DNA from: Sporodiniella umbellata
Taxonomy: Eukaryota > Mucoromycota > Mucoromycetes > Mucorales > Rhizopodaceae
Length of the DNA: 64,000 bases
NCBI GenBank assembly: GCA_025677835.1
Contig: JAIXMR010000108.1
Location: 1-64,000 of the forward strand
Direction: 5' to 3'
Made by a program: the position numbers and the translations under genes. Positions 21,639-33,455 of this stretch are shown piece after piece (position 1 is the first letter of the stretch; every line of letters starts with the position of its first letter). Under the pieces are notes generated by a model. It did not search any database, was not told the origin of the DNA, and worked only from the letters and a program-made list of their open reading frames with translations.

Positions 21639-22917
21639 TTAGAGATGAGGCCGTTTGTGACTGTCCGTATTTTGATGCAGTTCAGCTGCGAAAGCGTTGC
21701 GCTTTTTTTGGGGTATAGTGTCTTCTTCCTGCATGATGTCTGGTATCAAGAGAGAACCGTCGCATGGGTATTTATAGAGAGAGAATTGTACTTCGGGCAC
21801 ATCTTGAGGGGAGGAGATAGCGGGACTCGTGATCGTGGTTGTATCACACTATAGGTTTATCAGCATTTAACAATTTTCTGTAGACAATAAGGTTTTACCT
21901 TGTCAAGTGCAGGAATATCCATGTTGTCCAATAACATTTGAATAAAGTCACACATATTTCGCTCAAACGGAACCAGTGGATAAAGTTTTTCCAGGGCCAT
22001 AAAATGATTTTCCAACGTGTCACCTTCTCTGATTTGAATAAACTACGGAAGATCTCGTAAGCTTGAATTTTTTTTTTTGAAGTCAATTTACTTGTTTTTC
22101 CCGCTGATGTACTTGCAGTTTGAACAAGTACATCGTACGGGTCTTTGGAAACAACAAGTGGTGATCAGCCGCTTTGACTGTCCATAGATCGTCGTCGTCG
22201 CTGCTCTCGTCTTCCTCGTCTTCTTCTTCATCCTCGTAATCCGCTTCTTCTTCATCTTCTACGTAGCCGTACGAAAAAATCTCAGAGATGGTTTCCAGTC
22301 CTGTTTGGCCATCACACATGTAACATTGTAGGGCGGCCTGCGTGAGCAAATCCAAAAAGAGATCGTACCAACGAGGAGGCATTCCACCGCCCATGACAGA
22401 TTGTCCAGCAACCTTCAGAGGCTTCACATCCTGGTTATGCTCCAGCACAGACCGAAGCATATTGGCGCTAGTTTTTAAGAATGCAGGTATGGCCTCAGCC
22501 AGCCCTGGCCCGATTGCATGGGGGCAACAGTCTGGCTGGCGGTGTTGACGACAGAACAATGGGTGAAAAGGCTTGGAAAAATGAATGTTGTCAGGCAGTT
22601 TACGTTTGATACGGTGATGGTGAATGGGGGCAGAAAACTTTACATGGTAAGGGCGGCCCATGGTAAGATTGGTTAGCTGACAAAGGTTGAGTCGCTGTTC
22701 TACTTTTGGATCTTTATTCTGCTTGTGTTTAGAAAGGATGTCTTTACAGGCAATTAGCTCTCAGCTTCCCTTGATCTCTTCTTTATTTACCTTGGATGAC
22801 AGTCTCAATTACGTTTTTATCTTTATCTAGCTTCTTGGTCAACAACCTCGCTTGTATTGACTGATGGAAAAGATAATCGACAATCATATTATTGGTGGAT
22901 GTGACTTTTGTGCTCAT
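21639..22917 (-). CDS. Hypothetical protein, conserved-looking, acidic insert
   Basis: Exons 22917-22791, 22711-22092, 22042-21899 and 21848-21639 give 366 residues, all phases consistent. No family recognised. Visible features: short helical N terminus (IQARLLTKKLDKDKN), a His/Cys-containing stretch (FCRQHRQPDCCPHAIGPGLAEAIPAF), a hydrophobic helix WYDLFLDLLTQAALQCYMC, a highly acidic tract of about 25 residues (EDEEEADYEDEEEDEEDESS) and a helical part with FIQIREGDTLENHF and MCDFIQMLLDNMDIPALDK. The first half between the Cys pairs could bind metal, but spacing does not match a known finger. Probably a soluble nuclear or cytosolic protein; this is inference from composition only. Confidence 0.82.
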
Positions 22918-22981
22918 GTTGTGTTTTTGTAATAAAGAGTAGAATAAATAAATAAATAGAAAACACGCACACACGCACGCA

Positions 22982-23038
22982 CAGCCAAAAAAAAAAAAAA
23001 AAAAAAAAAGAAAGAAAGAAAGAAAAAGTCAAAAAGCA
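22982..23038. repeat. Poly(A)/(GAAA)n tract
   Basis: Run of about 24 A followed by (GAAA)n upstream of the unknown protein gene. Confidence 0.9.
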
Positions 23039-23219
23039 ACTACCCAGCTACACACGCAGACTTTAAGGAGATATTCGGGGGGATAGGACTTTCCGATAAA
23101 GCCTACTAGGATTCCGCATTGCAAGTCACTTACTGATAAACATCAGCCAATCAGATAATGCATTTAGTTTTTTGCATAACCTTGCAAGATTAATGAGCCT
23201 AGAGTAACACAGGGTATAT

Positions 23220-24137
23220 TTACAAGTATCTTTTATTTTTTTGTTTTCCAAACAGCCAACAAGACAAGCGCTGGTATATTGAGCTGGTCGATGTTACAGA
23301 GCAAACAGACTTAATCAATAGCACAGCAAGGAGTAAGCCTGAATGACGACGTTCTAGATAGGTGATCAGAGAAGGCCATAGCTTGTCCTCTTCTTCCTCT
23401 TCCTCCTTATCTGGTATATGGACAATAGGCCGCTCAGGCTGGTATTCAATTTCGATAATCTCTGGATTAAAGTGAACACCCAGTTTTGTGCCCGTAGTAC
23501 TCACGCTGCTAAAACTGTTGTTCCTCGATGACACATACGAACTGTCGCTCTCCGCACACGATTCGTTTTTTTCATCGGAACAAGTCGGTAGCCGTCTGGG
23601 TGGTACAAATGTCGTATTTTTTTTTAGGACTGGCTTAATTCCCTCTAAATGGGAAACAGTAATAGCAACGTGCGTCTGAGTCTCATTCTTTTGTAGTGTG
23701 TAAATTGGACCGTAAAGCCCTAGAGAAAAGCGGGGTGAATAAACTTTTCAATTCTTTTGGCGTTTTTCATTTTCTATCAGATCCTTACATGTGATATCTG
23801 AGTCTTTTTGCCTTTTTTTTTAAAAAGAAAAAAAAAAGGAGGGAAAAGATTATTAGTAAACGCATTATTAGAGGCACTCTTATTCTATCGAGCAGCATTA
23901 CACTTACCAACTCACAGATGAGGGGTTGACCAATTCGTTGGTTTGCCCTAGTGTAGCTGTACATGATCTGGCCATCTGCCTCCATAATGCATTCTGTAGT
24001 CTTTTTGACTTTTGCTCTTCACATTTGTCTTTTGGATGGATGTGTATCAGTGGCTTATGGCTTTCTCTGAAGGTCTGAATCAGGTCGTCTGCCTTCCATT
24101 TGTATGACAAGTAGTCTACGCAATATTCTGCTTTCAT
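23220..24137 (-). CDS. AreA GATA-like / DUF1752-domain protein
   Basis: Exons 24137-23908, 23811-23789 and 23719-23220 give 250 residues. The N terminus matches the fungal domain found at the start of nitrogen-regulatory AreA-type proteins (PF08550): YLSYKWKADDL, a conserved NALWRQ helix and, after splicing through a 23-nt micro-exon, WQKDSDITWLYGPIY. No GATA zinc finger follows. The rest is Ser-rich with an acidic run (PDKEEEEEEDKLW) and ends in a hydrophobic helix (SGLLLAVLLIKSVCSV) and basic tail, so it could be membrane-linked. The micro-exon is required to build the family signature, which supports the model. A role in nutrient signalling is inferred from the domain only. Confidence 0.85.
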
Positions 24138-26308
24138 TTCAGTGTGTGATGTGGTGCGAAAAAAAAAAAAAATAGACAAGGGAAAAAGGCTTTGTTTTTG
24201 AATAAGTGTAATAAAATAAACTGAGAGGAAAAGAAAATACAGAAAAGCAACTAATATTTATACAAATGTAATCATTGTTTATAACCAAAAACCATCCGAT
24301 TATTTCCTTCCAAGGCGGAGAAGCACAGACCTTGTTACACTTGCATAATGTTAGAATCAACGAAAAAAGTCAATGGTGGCGTGGTTTTTTTTGTAATGTT
24401 TCTTAAAAAAAAACAAAAGAGGAGTTGAGTCGTCTTGCGTTTATTTTAATTAAACGGTTTCCCTTAAAAAGAAAGGAAGCATCCTTGTACAAAAGGAAAC
24501 GCACCCAGGAAGGCCCTTGGAAGATCAGGAGATGCACACAGTCTGTATGGAAAACTAAGAGTACCTATGCAAACAATAGACTTTAGAAATAACTTGCATT
24601 TCCACCAATTCTATATACATCAAGGGAAATGGATACGGGCTGAAAAAGATTCAGAAGGAATCATGTTGGTATGTATTGACTTTCAAAACAATAGTGTAAC
24701 GAAAAAAACACTTTACTTTTCATATGAAAATTAAAAACAGAGAGCTGTAACAAAAATTGCATATTCTTTCTCCTTGTTTGTTTTCTAGTCTCACCGGTGT
24801 AAAAACGACTGATTTTAACAGTAAATATATATATATATATACAAAAAAACACCAGATCATTTTTTTAAACTTAAAAATTTGATTATTAGTAAGTGAGGAG
24901 TTTGTGTTTTTGTTTTGGTATAGTCCAATTTGACAAATCGGATATAGAGCATTCCGTGTGCAACTCTCAAAAGGCTTGAACCCCCTCTTTTGATTCTGTT
25001 GACACAATAAGCCTGATGTATGGCTTATAGATAGTCTTCTTTTTTTTTTTTTTAAAGAAAAGCCGATATGTCTATAACCTTTTAATGCTTTGCTATACTT
25101 TTCAAGCTAATGACATCGGTATCCTGACTGTGAGACAGCAAGCTACATACTGACAAAACTACAACACGTCACACTACTCAATTGTCCATTGAAAAACCAC
25201 TGAACCGGCATGGACGTCATGCTTTATTGCAAAAGCTCCACATCGCTCTTTGACATAGTCATCATACGTTACAATAGAAAACGCTTGCATCATGTACTGT
25301 TTCGACATTTCCAAACAATAAAAAAAAAAAGCATGCTTCAATCCCTATGCAATCAATCTTTCAACGTAGAAGATCAAAAACACAAAAACGAATATCCGTA
25401 TCTAAAAATAACGACAAGTCCAAGCTTCTTTTTTGATATTTAGGCTTAACAGTAAAGCAAGTCTCTTTTTTTTTTTAAGAGGATCCCAGAGACTTTACCA
25501 GACGGCTTCGAACGGTGCCTCAACACCTCCTTATACACTTGAGTTGAAGCTTGTTAAAGACGGTTTTAAGACAACAAAAAGTAGAAACACCCAGAGCGTT
25601 GTAGAGTATTTATCTGTGTATTGTGAAACTATCAAGTTGCCTTTATGTGACCTTAATGCAACATATGACAACTTAATCAAAGCAAACGTTATCGTTTAGG
25701 GTAACAACTATAGACTTGACGAGGATGAGAACAGAAATTTTACGCTCATCCATCAATGGACAGAGACCGGTCAAGAATTGTCATGTACAAAACAGACATA
25801 GTTTATTAGAAAATCAGAAAACAGTCTAAAGAAATTGACCAAAACAAAAGAGTAGACATCAATTAACCGTCCATAGCCGATCTTCCGATTCTGACTTCGA
25901 TCTCTGTAATACCCTTTAAGATTGTTTATCTAAAAACCTCTTAGCTTCAAGCTTAACTGAAGTCATATTGGGTATGAGGGGTTATATTAGAGCGTACAAT
26001 CACTCCTTAGAGAATAGACATATACAGAGTCCACTATGCTCAAAGCTTAGAGGCTCGCCTGAAATCATACCGTTCTTTACTAAACCTACCATCCCACCTA
26101 TAGGTCTTTAGCTTATGCTTCTAGAAATTGAACACTCTACTTATCTAATTCCTTCACAGGCTGCTCGAATATCGAGGCTTTCTATATATATAAAGAATTT
26201 GTAGATATATACATACACATCTATTGCACAGTCACCTCCTTTTTTTTGGGGGAAACGGTTGATGTATTTTCCTCACTTTTTTTCTTCTTTTCCAACTACG
26301 CGAAAGCA
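24138..26308. other. Gene-poor 2.2 kb with coding-like fragments
   Basis: No full gene recognised. An open frame at 24468-24734 (ATG at 24567, 55 codons) has coding-like composition (SLYGKLRVPMQTIDF, FHQFYIHQGKWIRAEKD). Two further plus-strand frames, 25210-25443 and 25433-25699, are adjacent; the second follows a T-run and AAG acceptor-like site. These may be exons of one unrecognised gene or relics. A (TA)n run lies at 24821-24841. Confidence 0.4.
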
Positions 26309-27149
26309 ATGCCACCCAACACACCGCCTCAGCGTAATGAAGTAATAGAATGGTACAAATCGCTTCCTGTAGTTACTCGCTTTCTACTTTCAGCCATGGT
26401 TACTACAACAACAGCTTCTTCGCTGGGATTTGTTAACCCCTCTACCTTAATTTATTACTGGCCTGAAGTGAAACAGCGCTTACAAGTAATTATTTTGTAA
26501 TTTAGCTCTACATGAAAACATTTTTAACTTGAAATAGCTTTGGAGACTTGTTAGCTGTTTTTTTGTCAACAAGCTCAGCTTGGATTTCGCCTTTAATGCT
26601 TACTTTTTTTACACAAACTCACTCCAACTGGAAACACAGGTGTTTCAAAATCAACCTGCGGACTATGTCTTTTTTCATTTGTTCACAGGAGGTTTACAGC
26701 TAATAGCAGCACATACGCTAGACCTTTACGTGCTAAGCGATGGCATCCTATTGTCAACAATCTACCTTTTATCTCAACATTTTAGAGATACGCCTGTTTG
26801 GTTTATGTTTGGTATCCGTTTAAAGGTAAAAAAAAAAAAAAGACAATTCTAAATCAAAATTTGCACTCTTTAACAATTTTTTTTTTTCAAGGCAATTTAT
26901 CTTCCCTGGGCTATTATTGCGCAAAAGTTTGTAATGTCTGGTGGCGAACTTCCTAAATCTTCGCTTGCTGGATTGATATCAGCACACATTTACTATTATT
27001 TAACCACCGTACATCCTAGTCAAGGAGGAAGGAGATTTCTACAAACGCCCAACTTTTTAAAGCAAATTTTTTCAAGCCAACCCAGGAATCCCGCCACTAA
27101 TATGTTTGGTAGACATTCTTGGGGGTCTGGAAGACGCTTGGATAGCTAA
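26309..27149 (+). CDS. Derlin-family ERAD protein (Der1/Dfm1-like)
   Basis: Rhomboid-like pseudoprotease of the ER membrane that helps move misfolded proteins to the cytosol for degradation. Exons 26309-26485, 26538-26825 and 26892-27149 give 240 residues. Family features: WYKSLPVVTRFLLSA first helix, LQLWRLVSCFF with the conserved WR motif rebuilt at the first splice, DYVFFHLFTGGLQLI, PVWFMFGIRLKAIYLPWAI, and SLAGLISAHIYYYLTTVHP. The C terminus is short and basic with FGRHSWGSGRRLDS and has no clear Cdc48-binding SHP box. Likely a component beside the Hrd1 ligase; the class I alpha-mannosidase at 51-53 kb serves a related pathway. Confidence 0.93.
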
Positions 27150-27412
27150 TTTCTTCAAATAAATCAGATTGTATACGAAAAAAATCGACGACGTCACTTG
27201 AATCCCCGCACGCTTCTTATTTATTTTTCTGGGTGCTAATTTTTTTTTACGTGATTGGCGGGGGTGGGAGAAGATGAGAGATACCAGGATTAAAATTCCA
27301 AATTTTTTCCTCTGTTGTTTTTTTTAGGTCTTTGAAATAAAAAAAAGAACAAGCCATTCTTTGTTGATCCTCTTCCCCCCTACTCTAAAAAAAAAAATAA
27401 CTACTAGAAAAC

Positions 27413-28702
27413 ATGTTTTCTCGGTTCGCAGCACAATCAACAAAACGCTTTCTCGCTAAGCCCACCGTCCAGGTACACCCTCGTTTTTTTTTTTTTTTTT
27501 TTTTTTTACAGTAGAAAAAAAAAAAAAGAAAACAATGTTCATTTGTTTGAGTAGGCTAGATTCGCTTCTACAAAGCCCACCATTAATGCTGTAAGTCGCA
27601 TTGATGAAATCAACGAAAAAAAAAAGATAGAGAAAGAGGATAAAAAAATTGACGATTATTTTAGAATCCTATGCAATTTGGACTTGTGACAGCCGCTATT
27701 GTTGGCACCACCGCAACTGCCTACATGTATGCTGACGCTTCTGCTAGTGGTGCTGATGAAGGTCTTCACCCTCCTCACCACCCTTGGTACCACAATGGCC
27801 CTCTCTCCACTTTTGACCACGCTTCGTAAAGCATCTAAAGGCAGTCTTCAACAGCTTGACTTACTCAATTCTTTTTTCTATAGTATTCGTCGTGGTTATC
27901 AAGTTTACAGAGAAGTCTGTTCAGCTTGTCACTCTCTTGACCGTATCGCTTGGAGAAACTTGATTGACGTTTCTCACACTGAAGCCGAAGTAAAGGAAAT
28001 GGCTGAAGAATTTGAGTACGAAGATGGACCTGACGAGAAAGGTGAGATGTTTATGAGACCAGGCAAGGTATGTTTATTACCAATATATACCCTAGAAGAG
28101 ACGTGAGATATTAATCAATAGTAGACTTCTGACTACATGCCCAAACCTTATCCTAACGACGATGCTGCCCGTAACGGAAACGCTGGTGCTTTGCCCCCAG
28201 ATCTCTCTTTGATCACCAAGGCCCGCCACGGTGGAGAGGTAATTAAAAGTTAAAGCTGATTGTCGTTAACAAGGCCTTTAGGATTATGTCTTTGCTCTTC
28301 TTACTGGTTATGTTGATGCTCCTGGAGGTATTGAAGTCCGTGAAGGTTTGAACTACAATCCCTATTTCCCTGGTGGTGCTATTGCCATGGCCCGTGTTCT
28401 TTTCGACGGTGTTGTTGAATATGAAGATGGAACACCCGCCACTACCTCTCAAATGGCTAAGGATGTCTCTACCTTCCTTGCTTGGGCTGGTGAACCTGAA
28501 CACGATGACCGTAAAAAGATGGGTATGAAGGCCGTTGTTATCTTGGCCGGTTTGACTGCTATCTCTGTCTGGTTGAAGCGTTTCAAGTGGGCCCCCATTA
28601 AGTCTAGAAAAATTGTTTACAAGTAAGACTTGGTATTGTAAAACATACTCCATACTCACCTTTTTTTTTTTTTTTTTTTTTTGATTTAGCCCTCCTAAAT
28701 AA
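27413..28702 (+). CDS. CYT1: Cytochrome c1, respiratory complex III
   Basis: Haem-containing subunit of the mitochondrial bc1 complex that passes electrons from the Rieske protein to cytochrome c. Seven exons: 27413-27472, 27555-27590, 27665-27825, 27884-28067, 28125-28238, 28282-28622 and 28690-28702, giving 302 residues. N-terminal mitochondrial presequence ([17 protein letters not shown]) and hydrophobic sorting segment. Haem motif CSACH (Cys98, Cys101, His102), axial Met in [11 protein letters not shown], and the C-terminal anchor [24 protein letters not shown]. The last 13-nt exon adds the family ending KIVYNPPK; without this splice the protein would end early at KIVYK. The first intron carries long T and A runs. 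Confidence 0.97.
28690..28702 (+). other. 13-nt terminal coding exon of cytochrome c1
   Basis: Acceptor GATTTAG after a long T-run. The exon gives NPPK and stop, matching the usual end of cytochrome c1. A stop also follows directly in the unspliced reading. Confidence 0.85.
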
Positions 28703-28891
28703 AAGAAGATACAATAATAAAAAAAAGCATCATACTTTTTATACATCAATAATTTCAGAAAAAGTAAAAGAAAAAAAAAGTAGTTTCCATACTACAAGCC
28801 TTTTCTCGATAATGCTTTGCGTAAATGACAGTTACTATCCATATCGCCCTTTGACGGCGCCTCTTCAAATTACATTTTATTTCGATTTTCT

Positions 28892-29673
28892 TTATAACTT
28901 TGCTAAAATAGCATCTGCACCAGAAGCAGTTACACCAGGGGCATCTTCAACACCAACGTACTTGACAACCAAATCATCAACAATGATAGCAAAGCGTTTC
29001 GAGCGAATTCCCATTCCGGCTTTAGTCAGATCTTGAGTTAGACCAAGGGCTTTTGAGAATGCTCCGTTTCCATCGCCAGCCATGATTACCTTATCGCCAG
29101 CTTTGTAAGCTTTGGCAAATGCGTTCATAACAAAACCATCTACAGTGGAAATACAAACCACTTGGCTTACACCTTTTGATTTAAGAGAATCATGGGCATC
29201 CAAAAATCCTGGAACATGATTTTCAGAGCAAGTGGGAGTAAAAGGACCTTGGGAAACAAAAGCAAAAAAAGTGATAAGAAACGACAAACCTTAACACTTT
29301 TGAGGGGCTTACCTGGAATAGCAAAGACAACTACCTTTTTGCCTTTCAATTGCTCATGGATTTTGAAGGGGATAGGACTAATTTGAACACAATTAAAAGG
29401 AGCCCTTAATTTACAAAAAAAATTTGAAACAAAGTATTTACCGAGGGCAAGCAGTAATGCTCTCTTTAGGATCAAAGGGCACATAATGAAGTGTAGCGTC
29501 AGGGATCTTATCAAGAGCAAAAGTTAGTTTTCAAGTAGATTATAGTAAAAGATACTTACAAGGTCACCAACTTTAATAGACTAATAAGAAAAGAAAAAAA
29601 GAGTCAGAGTGAGAAAGCGCGTTCATTTGGAGGTAGCCCAAGCGCATGGACTTGTATGTTTTCAATTTACCAT
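28892..29673 (-). CDS. Type 5 peroxiredoxin (PMP20/Ahp1-like) with PTS1
   Basis: Thiol peroxidase reducing H2O2 and alkyl hydroperoxides. Exons 29673-29671, 29580-29560, 29506-29442, 29377-29313 and 29247-28892 give 169 residues. The first coding exon is only the ATG; the next adds SIKVGDL. Family motifs: IPDATLHYV, HEQLKGKKVVVFAIPG, then PGPFTPTCSENHVPGF with the peroxidatic Cys58, VVCISTVDGFVMNAFAKAY and DGNGAFSKALGL. The protein ends LAKL, and AKL fits the PTS1 consensus as in yeast-type Pmp20 proteins, so the peroxisome is likely. No second resolving Cys of the Prx5 type is obvious, so it may use glutathione or another thiol. Confidence 0.94.
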
Positions 29674-31133
29674 TTTAATTATTATGTAAAAGGAATTCAA
29701 AAAATAAAAAATAAAATTAAAATAACAGTTTAACAGATATATTTTTCTTACAGTGAGAACGGTATATTTTGAAAGACCAGCCAATGAAATTTAGTCTTTT
29801 CGTATATATTTAGTATTTCGAGTAGGCCTCTATCTTGGGTTTTCTCTTTAGATGGCACTCAAGGGCAACTCTTTCTAGGCGAGACATTCGACAAACAGAG
29901 TATAAAATGTTGCCAGTTTAAAGACTGGTGACGACCTCCTTTCTCTTACTCAATATGACTGAGCCATTTCTCATCTTTTCAAAGCTTACCTTTCGTTATT
30001 CTTAAGGCATGTACAAAGAGTACAGATACATACGCGTTCTACATCCTAGAGCTTTTCAATAGAAGTATATTACAATTCGGAGGAAATAGCGGTATCGATC
30101 CCTTCAGTATTAGCTTCTCTTTATTCCTCTTTTAGAGCGGTCACCGCTCATATACTCGTGGTCAGTACTATAAGTTTCGGAGTAATAGATAGAAGTTGTT
30201 TTAAAAGACATCAAGGATATCCTGAGCTCGCTCGGCATTTCCTCTGATGGCTTCAAATATAACGCACTCTTTTCAAGTATCAAATCTTGAATTACTGTGG
30301 AATATAATAGGTAACAGGATTGTCATGCACTATTTTGTTTGTTTGAGTTTCTGTCGTTGGTATTGTTGTTGTTTTTTTCTGTATACAAAGGTCTCTTTAG
30401 TACAGGAAAAGATCAAAAAAAAAAAAAAAAAAAAAAAAATTGAAATAAGGTCTAAGCAGTTTGGTGAAAGAAAGATAAGCAAAAAGCGCTTGGTCCAATA
30501 TGAATTCTCTGAGCTTTTTTTTTTATCTCAATAAACTAATAGTTAATGCTTAAGATATCTACACTCATCACCTTCATGTTAATAAAAGCAGTTCAAGTTG
30601 TAAGCTTTTCTCTAATATGTCAGATCGGAACCAAATTTGGAGTAGGCTGACGATAATAAGAGAAGCAATGCGTTTGTCATGGATTTTGATAGGGATTGGA
30701 GATCTAAAAAGGGACTATTTGGTGACGGATAGCTATACTACCCGTAAATTAAAAGGAGCGAAAAAAAAGTTGCAGTCATAAGCCAAAACAGCTGCAACTT
30801 CTTTTTGAGAAAGAAACCCAAACGCTATAAGGCATTATTTAAGAAAAATATCTAATAAAAACTGCTGAGACATGTGACACCGTAGCTGTTAAGACACTGT
30901 AAGTCTTTACAATACTTAAACCAACTTGATACGATATGCTGTGACATCTCTAACTTCATGATTGATTGTTTTTTATTTAATATCAGTTGTCTTTTGAGAA
31001 GTGGCATTTGATTTTTCCATAATGACAAAATGCACCATTCTCACTTTGCAATAAAAGCGAAGGTTATTTTATTTTCACATACGCAATAAGGACTTTTTCT
31101 TTTTCCAATAAAATTTATTGGTTTACTTTTTAT
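29674..31133. other. Intergenic, 1.46 kb, no gene seen
   Basis: Divergent upstream region of the peroxiredoxin and NDUFAF7-like genes. A/T-runs (30417-30439) only. A plus frame at 30247-30534 is low-complexity at its end and unsupported. Confidence 0.55.
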
Positions 31134-32502
31134 ATGTTTAAACATACTATAAAAAATCGGTTTTTGACACACATACAGCCCAAACGGCATTATGGTTTCT
31201 TTACACCTTTTTTCGTTAGCCGAGGTAGCCATTCAGAAGATAGCCAAACATACAAACGTCGTACGAGTAAAGATACTCAGACATGCATGCTTCCTCCTGT
31301 ACGTACAAAGATGTTAGTCAGGGACTTCATCAACGATTCTCTTTACAACCCAAACTATGGATTTTTGACAAAACCCTCCATGACTGCAGATGTTGAAAAA
31401 GAGTTTGAAGGAGACGAGCATTACATAAATCAAATGAGTAGCATTGCACGAACTCATGGAGGAATCCAAGCGCGTCACAACTGCTCCTTTACAGAGCTAT
31501 TTCATGTAAGCTCCTCTTTTTTTTTTTTTTTTTTTTTACTTTATGGTACTCCAAAACAGAAACAGATTGCTTATTTTTTGATAGCCTTGGTTTGCTCGAA
31601 CAGTTGCCAAGTACATGGTAGCAGAGTACAAACTATCGCTATACCCTCATAAAGACCTTATTATTTATGAAATGAACGGAGGGAGTGGACGACTTATGCC
31701 TCAAGTCTTGGACTATATCAAACAGAACGAGCCTTCAATTTACAAAAGAACGCAATACAATCTGATTGAGCCTAGATGTATATCCCATGCGCCTATGATC
31801 AAACACGACTGCTCAACTACACGGTTCGACCAAAGCATATTCGATTGGAACAGGCTAGTAACAGAGCAGTGTTTTATACTAGGATCAGAATTAATGGTAT
31901 AAAAAAAGGGGCATTGTTTTTTCGATCTGACTTTGTTTGTGTAGACTCGACTTGGGCACGATATAATTCAGTACAAGGATAATATTCCTCAGCAAGGGCT
32001 TGTATCTGTTGACAGTCAAGGACACTGTCACCAGGAGTTTGAGCCTGTTGGTAATGATCCACTCATCAGCAAATATCTTAATTTTAGACAAAAACTGAAG
32101 ACCCCAAGACCCGAAACTTCGTGGCATTTACCTCGATGGCCAAGAAACGACCCCTACGAGTTTGTGCCTACTCATTTATTCCAATTATTAGATATCCTGA
32201 GATCTTATTTTCCGAACCATCGACTCATTTTGACCGACTACTCATACTTACCTCATACAATTGAAGGTTCAAACAGCCCTTTAGTACAAACTCCTTACAA
32301 AGACAGAATGGTACGATGCAAAACATTCAGACTGCCACCAGGATGGTATGATATTATGTTTCCTACCAATTTCGATTTACTCAAAGAAATATATCACTTG
32401 ATGTGCCATAAAAGAGTAAAAGTGATGTCTCTGGAAAATTTTGTAGAAAGATACGACAAAACTAGAAAGCACTCTCACAACATGAAAGTTTTTCTCACTT
32501 AA
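31134..32502 (+). CDS. MidA/NDUFAF7-like SAM-dependent methyltransferase
   Basis: Member of the Methyltransf_28 (DUF185/MidA) family; the best known member, NDUFAF7, methylates an arginine of complex I subunit NDUFS2 in mitochondria. Exons 31134-31505, 31585-31896 and 31945-32502 give 413 residues. A basic, Arg/Phe-rich N terminus (MFKHTIKNRFLTHIQPKRHYG) fits a mitochondrial presequence. Family features: VRDFINDSLYNPNYGFL, the SAM-binding LIIYEMNGGSGRLMPQVLDYI, YNLIEP, and FILGSELMTRLGHDIIQY across the second splice, where other members have an EVxDNxxHD type motif. The C-terminal half is longer than in bacterial MidA. It could be a fungal paralogue of NDUFAF7; mitochondrial location is inference. 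Confidence 0.85.
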
Positions 32503-33455
32503 TTTCATATTTGAACTGTAAATAATACCACTTGAATAAAACGTCGTCAACTGCTTTAGAAAAAAACAGCAGCACAAGTCTTGCATTTTTCTTTAGGGAA
32601 AGCTCATTTTACGTTTTCAAAAATATCCAACACATGCTTCCTATTCAAGAATCTACTTGTTCTAAGACAAGAAAAGCAAAACAGTAGCTTAGAGGTGTGG
32701 TAAGTTTTATTTGGAACTCGACTTTTTATTCTGAAAATAAGTCAAAACAAAGATGTAACGAGACTTTAAACCGCTTACATAAACTTTAAGATAAAGCCCA
32801 ACAACGTCATACACATCTCTTTTAAGACCGCCTTATCCGCAGTAATACTACAATAACCGTGACTTGTAAAATACAACAACTTCAAATAATCCAAACAAGA
32901 ATTCCTCAAAAGCCAGTTACGACAATGTGCTATCCGGTAGTAGCAAGCGTGTCAGTTACTAACTGTTGGCTGATCTACCAATGGCTAAATATTTTAGAGA
33001 ACACAATACAGTCAACCAAAAAAAAATTATTAAATATATAGATAGGATACACAACCGTTCTTTTTTTGTATTGCTGTAATCGTATCTTTTTTTTAGATAT
33101 ATTCAATCATATTGTATTTTGTGATTAAAGTGCAAATCAAAGGCTGCATTAATTAAGGTCTCTTTGATAGTGTAGCTAAGCCTAAGCCACACAAGACTAG
33201 GTTACTATTCATAGTATTGTGGTCTATATATTATGTATGCCTCCAAATACCTTGTTTAGTAGTACCACTTCTCTTTCCTCGACTACTTTATGAACTTTTT
33301 TATCCAAAAAAAAAAAAAGGCTCAACGATGGGATGATACAACAGCTTTATACGCCAAAGACTTGTTTAGTATTTACAGCTTCTACAGTAGCCAGTAGTAC
33401 ATGCATAAAACAAACACTGATTTATTATGTAATTTCTACACTGCTTGCGCTCACT
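32503..33455. other. Intergenic, no gene seen
   Basis: Between convergent NDUFAF7-like and NIF3 genes. AT-rich, no coding frame with family signal or RNA gene. Confidence 0.55.
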
